This document shows positions 1 to 5,467 of a DNA stretch of 5,990 bases, piece after piece. Origin of the DNA: Clostridiaceae bacterium (GTDB lineage Bacteria; Bacillota; Clostridia; Oscillospirales; Acutalibacteraceae); NCBI GenBank assembly GCA_904501675.1, contig CAJGCL010000114.1, forward strand, positions 1 through 5,990, in the 5' to 3' direction. The notes below the pieces were generated by a model that saw only the letters and a list, made by a program, of their open reading frames with translations, did not search any database and was not told the DNA's origin. The first letter of the stretch is position 1; the number at the start of each line of letters is the position of its first letter. A program made the position numbers and the translations under genes.

Positions 1-181
1 AGACCTAAAAATCTTTTTTAAAGCTTGTTAGCTCATTTTGATACTCTAGCGTATCTTTCCTTACTTCTTTCGAAGTCCGAATTTTACTTTCGCATTATTG
101 CGCTCAAAAAAATCTCAAGGGTTTTTTCTTTTATCGTTGTTTAATTTTCAAGGTTCGTTTCGCTCCCTCTCTCAAGGGCGC
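1..181 (-). other. Probable rRNA operon leader (upstream of a 16S gene outside the window)
   Basis: Read on the minus strand, this stretch follows promoter P2 and contains a boxA-like segment at 137-156 (GAACCTTGAAAATTAAACAA). It resembles the CTTTGAAAACTAAACAA leader element common before rRNA genes in Firmicutes. Three short hairpins follow: 63-76 (five-pair stem closing a GAAA tetraloop), 40-55 (GATAC/GTATC) and 22-33 (AGCT/AGCT). The motif CCCTTGAG occurs twice (114-121 and 171-178), and CCTTGA a third time inside the boxA-like element. There is no convincing open frame. The 5' end of mature 16S (AGAGTTTGATC) is not present, so the gene should begin just left of position 1. A 23S or tRNA leader is possible but less likely given the strong double promoter. 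The identification rests on resemblance, not alignment. Confidence 0.6.
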
Positions 182-187
182 CTAAAG

Positions 188-216
188 ATAATATCATAAT
201 CATCTTCTCTTGTCAA
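188..216 (-). promoter_or_regulatory. rRNA promoter P2 (sigma-A)
   Basis: On the minus strand, a perfect TTGACA -35 box (211-216) is followed by 17 bases and a TATTAT -10 box (188-193), five of six to consensus. The A-tract-rich sequence just upstream (about 217-237) looks like an UP element, as in strong rRNA promoters. Transcription would start near 181. The -35 box lies inside the last codons of the small open frame at 200-319. Confidence 0.75.
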
Positions 217-319
217 CATCTTTTTTGAGTTTTTTGAAGAACTTGTCCACGCCGCCGAGCGTTTCGTTCTTTCTTATTTTTAAGATATTCACCAGGTATT
301 CCCAGTGGGCTTCTTGCAT
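200..319 (-). CDS. Possible 39-residue small protein between the two rRNA promoters
   Basis: An ATG at 319 opens 39 codons ending in TGA at 200-202. The product starts MQEAHWEYLVNILK and ends in a lysine-rich tail with FFKKLKKDVDKRR. It is predicted to be soluble, amphipathic and strongly basic at the C-terminus, with no membrane segment. Codons such as GCC, CAC, CTG, GTG and ATC give it more G/C at third positions than the neighbouring fol genes. It begins only about 10 bases after the expected start of the P1 transcript and has no clear Shine-Dalgarno sequence, which argues against efficient translation. Its 3' end overlaps the UP-like region and -35 box of P2. I do not recognise a family. 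It may be a leader peptide, a remnant of a longer gene, or a chance frame. Confidence 0.25.
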   Translation of the reverse strand: MQEAHWEYLVNILKIRKNETLGGVDKFFKKLKKDVDKRR

Positions 320-334
320 CGCCAACAGTTCGAA

Positions 335-363
335 ATTATATCACCGCAATACTTAAAAGTCAA
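335..363 (-). promoter_or_regulatory. Upstream tandem promoter P1 (sigma-A)
   Basis: On the minus strand, TTGACT (358-363, five of six to consensus) is followed by exactly 17 bases and a perfect TATAAT (335-340). Expected initiation is around 328-331, about 150 bases upstream of the P2 start. The -35 box sits only nine bases past the folK stop codon. Together with P2 it forms the tandem arrangement typical of rRNA operons. It could alternatively drive only the small frame at 200-319. Confidence 0.7.
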
Positions 364-372
364 GCACATTTT

Positions 373-855
373 TCAACTTTTTTTGACTTTATTTGCTATG
401 TCGGTATTTGACATATCTTCGTAGTATTTTTTGTATGAAATGCCCAACACATTCAAATCCTCATACAAATCCTTAAGAGGAACAAGAACAAATGCTCTTT
501 CTCCTATTCTTGGATGTGGTAACTGAAGTTCTTCTGTATCAGATTTATATCCTTCATACACTAATACATCTACATCTATAACACGGGGACCATTCCTGAA
601 TTGACGCACTCTACCCATCCCTGCTTCTATACCAAGGCATACGCCAAGCAAAGCTTCGGGACTTAGAGTAGTTTCGATTTCAACAACATTATTATAAAAG
701 TTCGGTTGGTCTGTGTATCCCCAGGGTTCAGTTTCATATGTATGGGATGCTCTTAATACTTTTATACCGGGTACAAGAGAAAGACTTTCTGTAGCTGAGT
801 TTATATTATCTGCTCTATCTCCCATATTTGTACCGATACCTAAAACAGCTTTCAT
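373..855 (-). CDS. folK: HPPK: 2-amino-4-hydroxy-6-hydroxymethyldihydropteridine diphosphokinase
   Basis: This cytosolic enzyme transfers pyrophosphate from ATP to 6-hydroxymethyl-7,8-dihydropterin, giving the substrate of FolP. The 160 residues match the usual HPPK length. Visible motifs are the N-terminal GIGTNMGDR (6-14), the pterin-binding loop YETEPWGYTDQPNFYNNVVEI split around residue 50, GMGRVRQFRNGPR (79-91), and IDVDVLVY (93-100), where D94 and D96 are the expected magnesium ligands. LPHPRIGERAFVLVPL (112-127) closes the core. The start ATG (853-855) overlaps the folB stop in an ATGA arrangement, indicating translational coupling, and a GAGGA site lies at 862-866. It is the last gene of the fol cluster. 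The 30-residue tail after the core (about 131-160) is poorly conserved in appearance. Confidence 0.95.
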   Translation of the reverse strand: MKAVLGIGTNMGDRADNINSATESLSLVPGIKVLRASHTYETEPWGYTDQPNFYNNVVEIETTLSPEALLGVCLGIEAGMGRVRQFRNGPRVIDVDVLVYEGYKSDTEELQLPHPRIGERAFVLVPLKDLYEDLNVLGISYKKYYEDMSNTDIANKVKKS

Positions 856-1223
856 ATTAAATCCTCGCGATTTATTGTTTCTTCAACAGCTACATATTCA
901 AACTCTGCTTTAATTGGTGCTTCAGGCTTCATTAAAAGCACGGTTACAGAATTAAGCGCCGGATAAGTTTCCATAATTGCCATACCAACTTTGTTAGCTG
1001 CAGTTTCAATAAGGTCATAGCTTTTCTCACAGAAAACTGCGCGTGCTGTTTTTAGTATTTTTGCATAGCTTACTGTATCATCTACATTATCTGTCTCTTT
1101 TGCTCTGTCGGCATCAAGAGTCGCAGTTATATCAAGAACAAAATTCTGACCATCAACCTTTTCTTCAGGATTAACACCATGGTATGCAAAAAGTTTTAAA
1201 CCTTTTATAATTATTTTTTCCAT
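852..1223 (-). CDS. folB: Dihydroneopterin aldolase
   Basis: The enzyme cleaves 7,8-dihydroneopterin to 6-hydroxymethyl-7,8-dihydropterin and glycolaldehyde, between FolE and FolK in the pathway. At 123 residues it is the standard single-domain length, and the family works as a cytosolic octamer. Motifs seen are LFAYHGVNPEEK (11-22), with E21 matching the conserved pocket glutamate, GQNF (25-28), TDNVDDTVSYA (44-54) with Y53, YDLIETAANKVG (69-80) with the pterin-binding E73, and the signature LMKPEAPI (97-104) with the catalytic K99. Start is ATG at 1221-1223, preceded by an AGAGGT site in the 14-base gap after folP. The stop overlaps the folK start by four bases. Confidence 0.95.
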   Translation of the reverse strand: MEKIIIKGLKLFAYHGVNPEEKVDGQNFVLDITATLDADRAKETDNVDDTVSYAKILKTARAVFCEKSYDLIETAANKVGMAIMETYPALNSVTVLLMKPEAPIKAEFEYVAVEETINREDLI

Positions 1224-1237
1224 TATATATACCTCTT

Positions 1238-2041
1238 TTATAGTTTAACTGCTTCCACAGTTTCTTTTACATCATGAACCCTTAAAATGCCTGCGCCATC
1301 CTGAGAAAGAAGCCTTGCAACTGCAACGCTCCCCTGCACTCTGTTTTGAGTGTCTGATTCACCAGTTAATTCACCTATAATTCTTTTTCGGGAAACACCT
1401 ACAAGTAGCGGTGAATATTTTGAAAGCACATCGCAATTAGCGAGAAGTTCTAAATCGTCATCCCGACTTTTTCCAAAACCTATACCGCAATCATATGAAA
1501 GCTGAGCTAGATTGATGCCATAATCCATCGCTTGCTTTTTCATGTTAGCAAAGAAATTCAGAACTGCGTTTGTTATGCCATTTTCATACACTGCTGTTTC
1601 AGACGATGATTTATTGCCTGTGTGCATAAAAATCCAACCGCAACCAGAAGTTTTTGCAAGCTCCGCCATACCTTCTGAAAAGCATCCGCTTTCATCGTTT
1701 ATTATACTTACTCCCTGAGATATGGCATACTTTGCTACCTCAGGTCTGAAAGTATCAACAGAAACAGGAACTGTAGAATTTTCAATTACCAATGGTAAAA
1801 AGGATTTTAATCTTTTGAGTTCCTCTTCCACACTCACGATCCGATTACAGGGTGCGGTAGAGCAAGCGCCAACATCAATGATATCGGCGCCTTCGTTACA
1901 TAATTTATTAACTTTTGATACTACAGCCTCTGAAGAAAAAGCCTGACCGCCATCAGAAAAGGAATCGGGAGTAACATTTAGGATACCCATTACAAGCGGC
2001 ATACCTTTTTCTTTAACGAGACTTTCAAAAGAAAACAGCAT
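1238..2041 (-). CDS. folP: Dihydropteroate synthase
   Basis: This TIM-barrel enzyme joins p-aminobenzoate to the pterin pyrophosphate made by FolK, giving dihydropteroate; it is the sulfonamide target. The length (267) is normal. Motifs in order are MGILNVTPDSFSDGG (18-32), GADIIDVGACSTAP (51-64), VPVSVDTFRPEVA (91-103), INDESG (114-119), FMHT (138-141), DCGIGFGKS (184-192), LLVGVSRKRIIG (212-223, with the pterin/sulfonamide-site lysine) and the C-terminal RVHDV (254-258). Two loops depart from the commonest form: GACSTAP replaces GGESTRP, losing the usual arginine, and DCGIGFGK replaces DPGIGFGK. All core catalytic segments are otherwise intact, so it should be active. Start ATG at 2039-2041 is three bases after the folE stop, with AGGTGG inside the folE end. 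Confidence 0.95.
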   Translation of the reverse strand: MLFSFESLVKEKGMPLVMGILNVTPDSFSDGGQAFSSEAVVSKVNKLCNEGADIIDVGACSTAPCNRIVSVEEELKRLKSFLPLVIENSTVPVSVDTFRPEVAKYAISQGVSIINDESGCFSEGMAELAKTSGCGWIFMHTGNKSSSETAVYENGITNAVLNFFANMKKQAMDYGINLAQLSYDCGIGFGKSRDDDLELLANCDVLSKYSPLLVGVSRKRIIGELTGESDTQNRVQGSVAVARLLSQDGAGILRVHDVKETVEAVKL

Positions 2042-2044
2042 TTA

Positions 2045-2608
2045 TTATTTACCACCTAACAAAAGAGACATTACCTCTGCTCTTGTACGGGCGTCGCTAC
2101 GAGCTGTACCTCTGAGAGCAGATGTCTGAGTTTGTGAGCCTGCAGCTTTAACACCACGCATTGTCATACAAAGATGCTCCGCCTCAATAATAACTGCCAC
2201 ACTTTTTGCTTCAAGCTCATCATAAAGGAAATCTGCAATCTGTGTTGTAAGGCGTTCCTGTACCTGAGGACGTTTAGCATAAACATTTACAATTCTTGCA
2301 AGCTTAGAAAGACCTATAATTTTACCATCAGATGGAATATAGGCAATATGAGCTTTACCAACAAAAGGAAGAAGATGGTGCTCACACATTGAATAAAGAG
2401 GTATATCTCTTACGATAACCATTTCATCATTACCCTTTTCGTTGAAAAGTTTAAGATGAACATGGGCATCTTCAGAAAGACCCGAAAAAACCTCTTCATA
2501 CATATTTGCAACTCTCTTAGGAGTTTCTTTTAAACCTTCTCTGTCAGGGTCCTCACCTATTGCTTCAAGAATATCCCTGACCGCTCTCTCTATTTTTTCT
2601 TTATCCAT
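2045..2608 (-). CDS. folE: GTP cyclohydrolase I (type IA)
   Basis: It converts GTP to 7,8-dihydroneopterin triphosphate, the first committed folate step. The 187 residues are standard for the homodecameric, zinc-dependent family. Seen in order: the helical N-terminus with GEDPDREGLKETPKRV (18-33), the zinc-binding YSMCEHHLLPF (72-82) with C75 and catalytic H77/H78, GLSKLARIVNVYAKRPQVQERL (split around 110; substrate loop), and IEAEHLCMTMRGV (141-153), where C147 is the other zinc cysteine. The C-terminal SALRGTAR and R/E-rich tail also fit. The start ATG (2606-2608) follows a GAGGTG site that overlaps the upstream stop, implying coupling with the transglutaminase-like gene. No tetrahydrofolate riboswitch precedes it; the 8-base gap leaves no room. 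Confidence 0.97.
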   Translation of the reverse strand: MDKEKIERAVRDILEAIGEDPDREGLKETPKRVANMYEEVFSGLSEDAHVHLKLFNEKGNDEMVIVRDIPLYSMCEHHLLPFVGKAHIAYIPSDGKIIGLSKLARIVNVYAKRPQVQERLTTQIADFLYDELEAKSVAVIIEAEHLCMTMRGVKAAGSQTQTSALRGTARSDARTRAEVMSLLLGGK

Positions 2609-2616
2609 ACCACACC

Positions 2617-3777
2617 TCAGAAGAACAAGCAGATTGTGTGCAGAGAATCATCAGTCATATAATAAACCTGACCTGCACCTGACGAAACGAAAATTCCGGC
2701 GTCTGTATATACATTATATATTACACCGGTATTAAAAAGGGAATTCATCGCCTGAGCGGCAACTGCACCATCAATAAAACGGAACTCAACAGAATTCTGA
2801 TTGTTATAGCGAGCTGCAAACACAGCATTTGAAACCGCTGTTTCAAATGCATCACCTGAGCCTATATCAAGGTACACATTTTCCCTTACAAAATAGTTAT
2901 GCTCAGTATCTGTTACAAGAGGAATAGTCTGCTCAATATCTTTATGCTTCAAGAGAATGTCTCTTGTATTGACATTGAAATAGTTATGATTGAGCACGTT
3001 ACCTTCGCTCTTAGGGTCATCCCATGTAACATCCGTAAAATACCCTTTACCATTAAGGTACACAAAGTTCCACATATGAGGTAGATAGTTAACGCCATCA
3101 GTAGCTGCTTTACCTGTAACAATGCGATTATCAATATCCAGCTTATTCATAATATACTGAAACGCTCTTGAATAGCCCTCGCAAGCTGCTTTACCTTCAA
3201 CAAGGCAGCCATAAATGGTGTTGGCATTAGCGCTTTCTGTAGGCTCCACATATGTGCAATGATTTATTATGTAATCATGAACGTATTTTTCTTTTTCATA
3301 AACATCGGTGTATTGAGAAGCAGCATCCACAATTACCTGAGCAATTTTTTCAACTTCCTGAAGCTGAGCCTTATATGTAGATAACTCTATAGCATAATCC
3401 ACTTCAAAGAAATGTTTATATCCGCTTTTATACATTTTACAATTAAGACCTATATTGAACATATCTGGGTTATCGTAAGAAAGCGCTTTAAGTACATTTG
3501 TCAGACTACCATCTTCAAGCTGAGACACTTCGATTTTAGCTGTCTGATTATATATTTCAGGAAGAACAATGCTATAGAGCTTTTTTTCGCTCTCATTCAA
3601 CTCCTCATAACAATGCCTGAAATAGCCTGTACCCTCTCCGCTTACAGGTACAATATAATTATTAAAATCAGCAGGCTTAAGGAAACCGTTATACACGCCC
3701 ACAGCAAGACAACCTGTAACGGCAACTATAACTGCAACAACGGCAGCAATAATTACTGCTAATTTACTTTTTTTCAT
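2617..3777 (-). CDS. Membrane-anchored transglutaminase-like (papain-fold) protein
   Basis: This 386-residue protein has an N-terminal KKSK charge cluster and a hydrophobic stretch at 6-28. It contains VTGC (20-23), which fits a lipobox, so it may be a lipoprotein or a simple membrane-anchored protein facing outward. The central transglutaminase-like core shows EKYVHDYIINHCTY (163-176), GKAACEGYSRAFQYI (195-209) with presumptive catalytic C199, HMWNFVYLNG (234-243) with H234, and YFTDVTWDDP (246-255) with D249. The Cys-His-Asp triad is therefore complete. Such bacterial proteins are thought to act as proteases or amidases at the cell surface; the substrate here is unknown. The C-terminal ~100 residues (about 285-386) match nothing I recognise. 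ATG at 3775-3777 overlaps the upstream gene by 14 bases and has a strong GAGGAGG site at about 3786-3792. Confidence 0.8.
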   Translation of the reverse strand: MKKSKLAVIIAAVVAVIVAVTGCLAVGVYNGFLKPADFNNYIVPVSGEGTGYFRHCYEELNESEKKLYSIVLPEIYNQTAKIEVSQLEDGSLTNVLKALSYDNPDMFNIGLNCKMYKSGYKHFFEVDYAIELSTYKAQLQEVEKIAQVIVDAASQYTDVYEKEKYVHDYIINHCTYVEPTESANANTIYGCLVEGKAACEGYSRAFQYIMNKLDIDNRIVTGKAATDGVNYLPHMWNFVYLNGKGYFTDVTWDDPKSEGNVLNHNYFNVNTRDILLKHKDIEQTIPLVTDTEHNYFVRENVYLDIGSGDAFETAVSNAVFAARYNNQNSVEFRFIDGAVAAQAMNSLFNTGVIYNVYTDAGIFVSSGAGQVYYMTDDSLHTICLFF

Positions 3778-4657
3778 TGATACTTTCCTCCTCTGCTTCA
3801 GGCTTTATGTTATCTGAAACAAATGCTTTTATCTTTTCCTTTGAGCTTTGAGGAAGAAGATATTCAAGCTCATCTTTCGCATTTGTAAAATCAACAATTG
3901 AAATATCACTATCACAATAATCGATTATAACTGAAAAAGTATTGTCTGCAGAATTAAAACGCTCTACGGTATAGAAAGAGCTGAACGCTGCTACAATGAT
4001 TTCAGCATTTGCTTTTGCTCTTTCATAACCTTTCAATGATTCGCAGAGATACTTCATATATTTATATGTTTTATCAGGAGTAAGTTGGTTTTCACCGCGC
4101 TCCAGTTCAAGGAACATATCGTCTGTATCGTATATAACATCCTGAGATAACTTTATTGTTATATCTCCCATCGCTCTGAAAAAGGATTTATAGCCTGTTT
4201 CAGTAAGAACAGCATATTTATCAATTTTTATACCATAAAAGCCATCGATAAAGGAAACGGTTTCGTTGATTCCTTGTGATATGAGTAATTTATCAAGTGA
4301 GAGACCTGTTTTCTTATCTGCTATGTTGCCATCAACAGGCACAACACGTATAATTCTTTCGCTCATATCAACGGCGATAATATTAAAGAACAATGCTTCT
4401 GTTTTATCGTCGTTTGTAACCGCTACTAAAAACTCATAATTACCGCTATAGGTTACTTCAGAAACCTGAGTGATTGTTGGAGCAGAGGTGGTGCTTTCAT
4501 CCTGCTTTACAAACATATTATTGAAATCATAGTTATAGGAGCGCCACATAAGAAGAGTAGACACCGCACCTAAAACCACCGCAAAGCATAAAAAGCCTAT
4601 AATCAACGCTGTGTTGCGTTTTTTCTTTCTTGGCAAATCGAGTCCGTATTTCGCCAC
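3764..4657 (-). CDS. Divergent LytR-CpsA-Psr-like type II membrane protein
   Basis: The 297-residue product begins with a basic cytoplasmic segment (RKKKR, 10-14), one membrane helix at about 17-38, a Ser/Thr-rich linker (54-70), and an extracellular domain. Residues 89-225 resemble the LCP fold in pattern: FFNIIAVDMSERIIRVVPVDG, then GIKIDKYAVLTETGYKSFFRAMGDITIKL (split around 160) and ERGENQLTPDKTYKYMKY (186-203). LCP enzymes attach glycopolymers to peptidoglycan. Here the expected PRDT motif reads PVDGN (107-111) and the YxRxR arginines are replaced by YMKY (200-203), so catalysis is doubtful. The tail (285-297) is acidic and charged. The start is GTG at 4655-4657, chosen because GGGAGGTG (4664-4671) is well placed; the nearby ATG at 4657-4659 is out of frame. 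The LCP link is inference from pattern. Confidence 0.55.
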   Translation of the reverse strand: MAKYGLDLPRKKKRNTALIIGFLCFAVVLGAVSTLLMWRSYNYDFNNMFVKQDESTTSAPTITQVSEVTYSGNYEFLVAVTNDDKTEALFFNIIAVDMSERIIRVVPVDGNIADKKTGLSLDKLLISQGINETVSFIDGFYGIKIDKYAVLTETGYKSFFRAMGDITIKLSQDVIYDTDDMFLELERGENQLTPDKTYKYMKYLCESLKGYERAKANAEIIVAAFSSFYTVERFNSADNTFSVIIDYCDSDISIVDFTNAKDELEYLLPQSSKEKIKAFVSDNIKPEAEEESINEKK

Positions 4658-4706
4658 ATCTGCACCTCCCTATAACATTTTTTGCTTTTGCGCGTATACA
4701 TTTTTT

Positions 4707-4735
4707 AGTATAATAAATATCGTCAAAAAAAACAA
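4707..4735 (-). promoter_or_regulatory. Candidate sigma-A promoter of the LCP-like/transglutaminase/fol operon
   Basis: In the 113-base gap between the spoVAE stop and the GTG start, the minus strand carries TTGTTT (4730-4735), a 17-base spacer, and TATACT (4707-4712, five of six to consensus). Initiation would be near 4700, giving a leader of about 43 bases. A TTGACG hexamer at 4722-4727 lies too close to this -10 box to pair with it. There is no other comparable promoter before folE, so this site may serve the whole six-gene run. Confidence 0.45.
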
Positions 4736-4770
4736 GATAAAAAGAGAGGATTTAATTTTTTATTTACTAT

Positions 4771-5124
4771 CTACTTTGCTTTAGGTTTTGTTAAAACAGC
4801 CATTACAAGCGCAGATATGATTGCAATAGCAATGCCACCTGCCCCTGAGGTAAGAGGACCTGTAAATATACCGATTGCGCCATCTTTATCTATGATTTCT
4901 TTTGTACCTTCTGCGAGAGCCGCACCAAAGCCAAGAAGCGGAACAGTAGCGCCTGCGCCCGCAAATTCCCTTAAAAACGGGAATACGCCTATAGCCTGAA
5001 GAATAACTCCGAGGACAACAAGCAGGACAAGAATTCTTGCCATGGTAATTTTTGTTTTATCAAGTATAATCTGACCGATAACGCATATAAGACCACCAAC
5101 GATAAATGCTTTTATAAAAATCAT
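4771..5124 (-). CDS. spoVAE: Stage V sporulation protein AE (SpoVAE/SpoVAEb family)
   Basis: SpoVA proteins form the inner-membrane channel of the forespore that imports dipicolinic acid with calcium during sporulation and releases it in germination. The 117 residues match the 116-residue B. subtilis SpoVAEb in length and pattern. It opens MIFIKAFIVGGLICVIGQ, has the signature FAGAGATVPLLGFG (54-67), AEGT (71-74), IGIFTGPLTSGAGG (84-97), and ends KPKAK. Membrane segments are at about 2-20, 29-49 and 95-112. ATG at 5122-5124 has AAGGTG at 5131-5136. The usual partners spoVAC and spoVAD are not adjacent: upstream is a terminator and an unrelated small gene. It is thus a single-gene unit, with the channel partners presumably elsewhere. 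No hairpin terminator follows its stop, so some readthrough into the LCP-like gene is possible. Confidence 0.93.
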   Translation of the reverse strand: MIFIKAFIVGGLICVIGQIILDKTKITMARILVLLVVLGVILQAIGVFPFLREFAGAGATVPLLGFGAALAEGTKEIIDKDGAIGIFTGPLTSGAGGIAIAIISALVMAVLTKPKAK

Positions 5125-5142
5125 ATAATCACCTTCTGCGGT

Positions 5143-5172
5143 TATTATTTACAGGAGATGTTAAAATATGAA
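5143..5172 (-). promoter_or_regulatory. Candidate sigma-G-type promoter for spoVAE
   Basis: On the minus strand, TTCATA (5167-5172) resembles the sigma-G -35 element TGMATA. It is followed by 17 bases and AATAATA (5143-5149), which differs from the CATAMTA -10 element at one position. The predicted start leaves roughly 10-15 bases before the AAGGTG site. A forespore-specific promoter is expected for a spoVA gene. The -35 element overlaps the T-tract of the upstream terminator. The match is modest and chance similarity in A/T-rich DNA is possible. Confidence 0.35.
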
Positions 5173-5203
5173 AAAAGCTCTCCGAGCATTACTCGGAGAG
5201 CTT
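5171..5203 (-). terminator. Intrinsic terminator of the small membrane-protein gene
   Basis: A perfect 12-base-pair stem (5175-5186 with 5192-5203; AAGCTCTCCGAG against CTCGGAGAGCTT) closes a five-base loop. On the minus strand it runs into six T residues (5171-5176). It lies 13 bases beyond the stop codon at 5217. On the plus strand it lacks a clean T-tract, so it acts leftward, separating this gene from spoVAE. Confidence 0.92.
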
Positions 5204-5216
5204 GAAACTTTCTTTA

Positions 5217-5396
5217 TTATTCTGCAACTGTTTCGCTGATGAAATCTTCATCAAGGCAAGAGCAAGAAACATAGTTATCTTCATCGTAACCCTGAGGAGC
5301 TGTTTTTTCTTTAATTTTATTGATAATAACATAAACTGCTGCTGCAGCTGCTGCGATAGCCGCGATAATGCCGATAACCTTTAACACCTTTTTCAT
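5217..5396 (-). CDS. 59-residue single-pass membrane protein with acidic CxC tail, unknown function
   Basis: ATG at 5394-5396 opens 59 codons ending in TAA. A perfect AAGGAGGT site (5405-5412) sits eight bases upstream, an extended -10 promoter precedes it and a strong terminator follows, so it is clearly a real, self-contained gene. The product starts MKKVLKVIGIIAAIAAAAA, giving one alanine-rich membrane helix (about 4-25). A short basic stretch follows (NKIKEK, 26-31), then an acidic tail with YDEDNYVSCSCLDEDF (37-52). The two cysteines C45 and C47 could bind metal or form a disulfide. The basic flank after the helix suggests the tail is cytoplasmic, though the KK start makes topology uncertain. 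I recognise no named family. The promoter type suggests vegetative expression, not sporulation. Confidence 0.85.
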   Translation of the reverse strand: MKKVLKVIGIIAAIAAAAAAVYVIINKIKEKTAPQGYDEDNYVSCSCLDEDFISETVAE

Positions 5397-5439
5397 ATTG
5401 AAAAACCTCCTTGGCTTTCGTTAATTGAATTACAAATTG

Positions 5440-5467
5440 ATTATATCATACCCATATAAAAAGTCAA
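5440..5467 (-). promoter_or_regulatory. Strong extended -10 sigma-A promoter for the 59-residue protein gene
   Basis: On the minus strand, TTGACT (5462-5467) is followed by 16 bases and a perfect TATAAT (5440-5445) with the TGn extension (TGATATAAT). Initiation near 5433 would give a leader of about 37 bases before the ATG, with the ribosome site inside it. Confidence 0.8.

Noticed and set aside
91..102. Palindrome-like CGCATTATTGCG as a possible operator
   Set aside because: The stem is only four pairs and it sits in a leader full of short hairpins; no evidence for a regulator.
713..913. Plus-strand open frame opposite folK
   Set aside because: Shadow of folK/folB; no ribosome site and no family resemblance.
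1722..1946. Plus-strand open frame opposite folP
   Set aside because: Shadow frame inside a clear DHPS gene.
2174..2392. Plus-strand open frame opposite folE
   Set aside because: Antisense to conserved GTP cyclohydrolase motifs; composition is not protein-like.
2609..2616. Tetrahydrofolate riboswitch before folE
   Set aside because: Only eight bases separate folE from the upstream gene, and no riboswitch-like conserved sequence was seen in the operon leader (4658-4770).
3412..3762. Plus-strand 116-codon frame opposite the transglutaminase-like gene
   Set aside because: Although longish and hydrophobic in places, it is antisense to a motif-bearing gene, has no SD, and its cysteine/asparagine-rich end mirrors Ala/Val codons.
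4722..4727. TTGACG as the -35 box of the fol operon promoter
   Set aside because: At 16-18 bases downstream there is no acceptable -10 box; TTGTTT with TATACT at 17 bases fits better.
4817..4999. Plus-strand proline/alanine-rich frame opposite spoVAE
   Set aside because: Mirror of Gly/Ala-rich SpoVAE codons.
5202..5384. Plus-strand 60-codon frame starting in the terminator
   Set aside because: It overlaps the real minus-strand 59-residue gene; its cysteine run is the complement of alanine codons.
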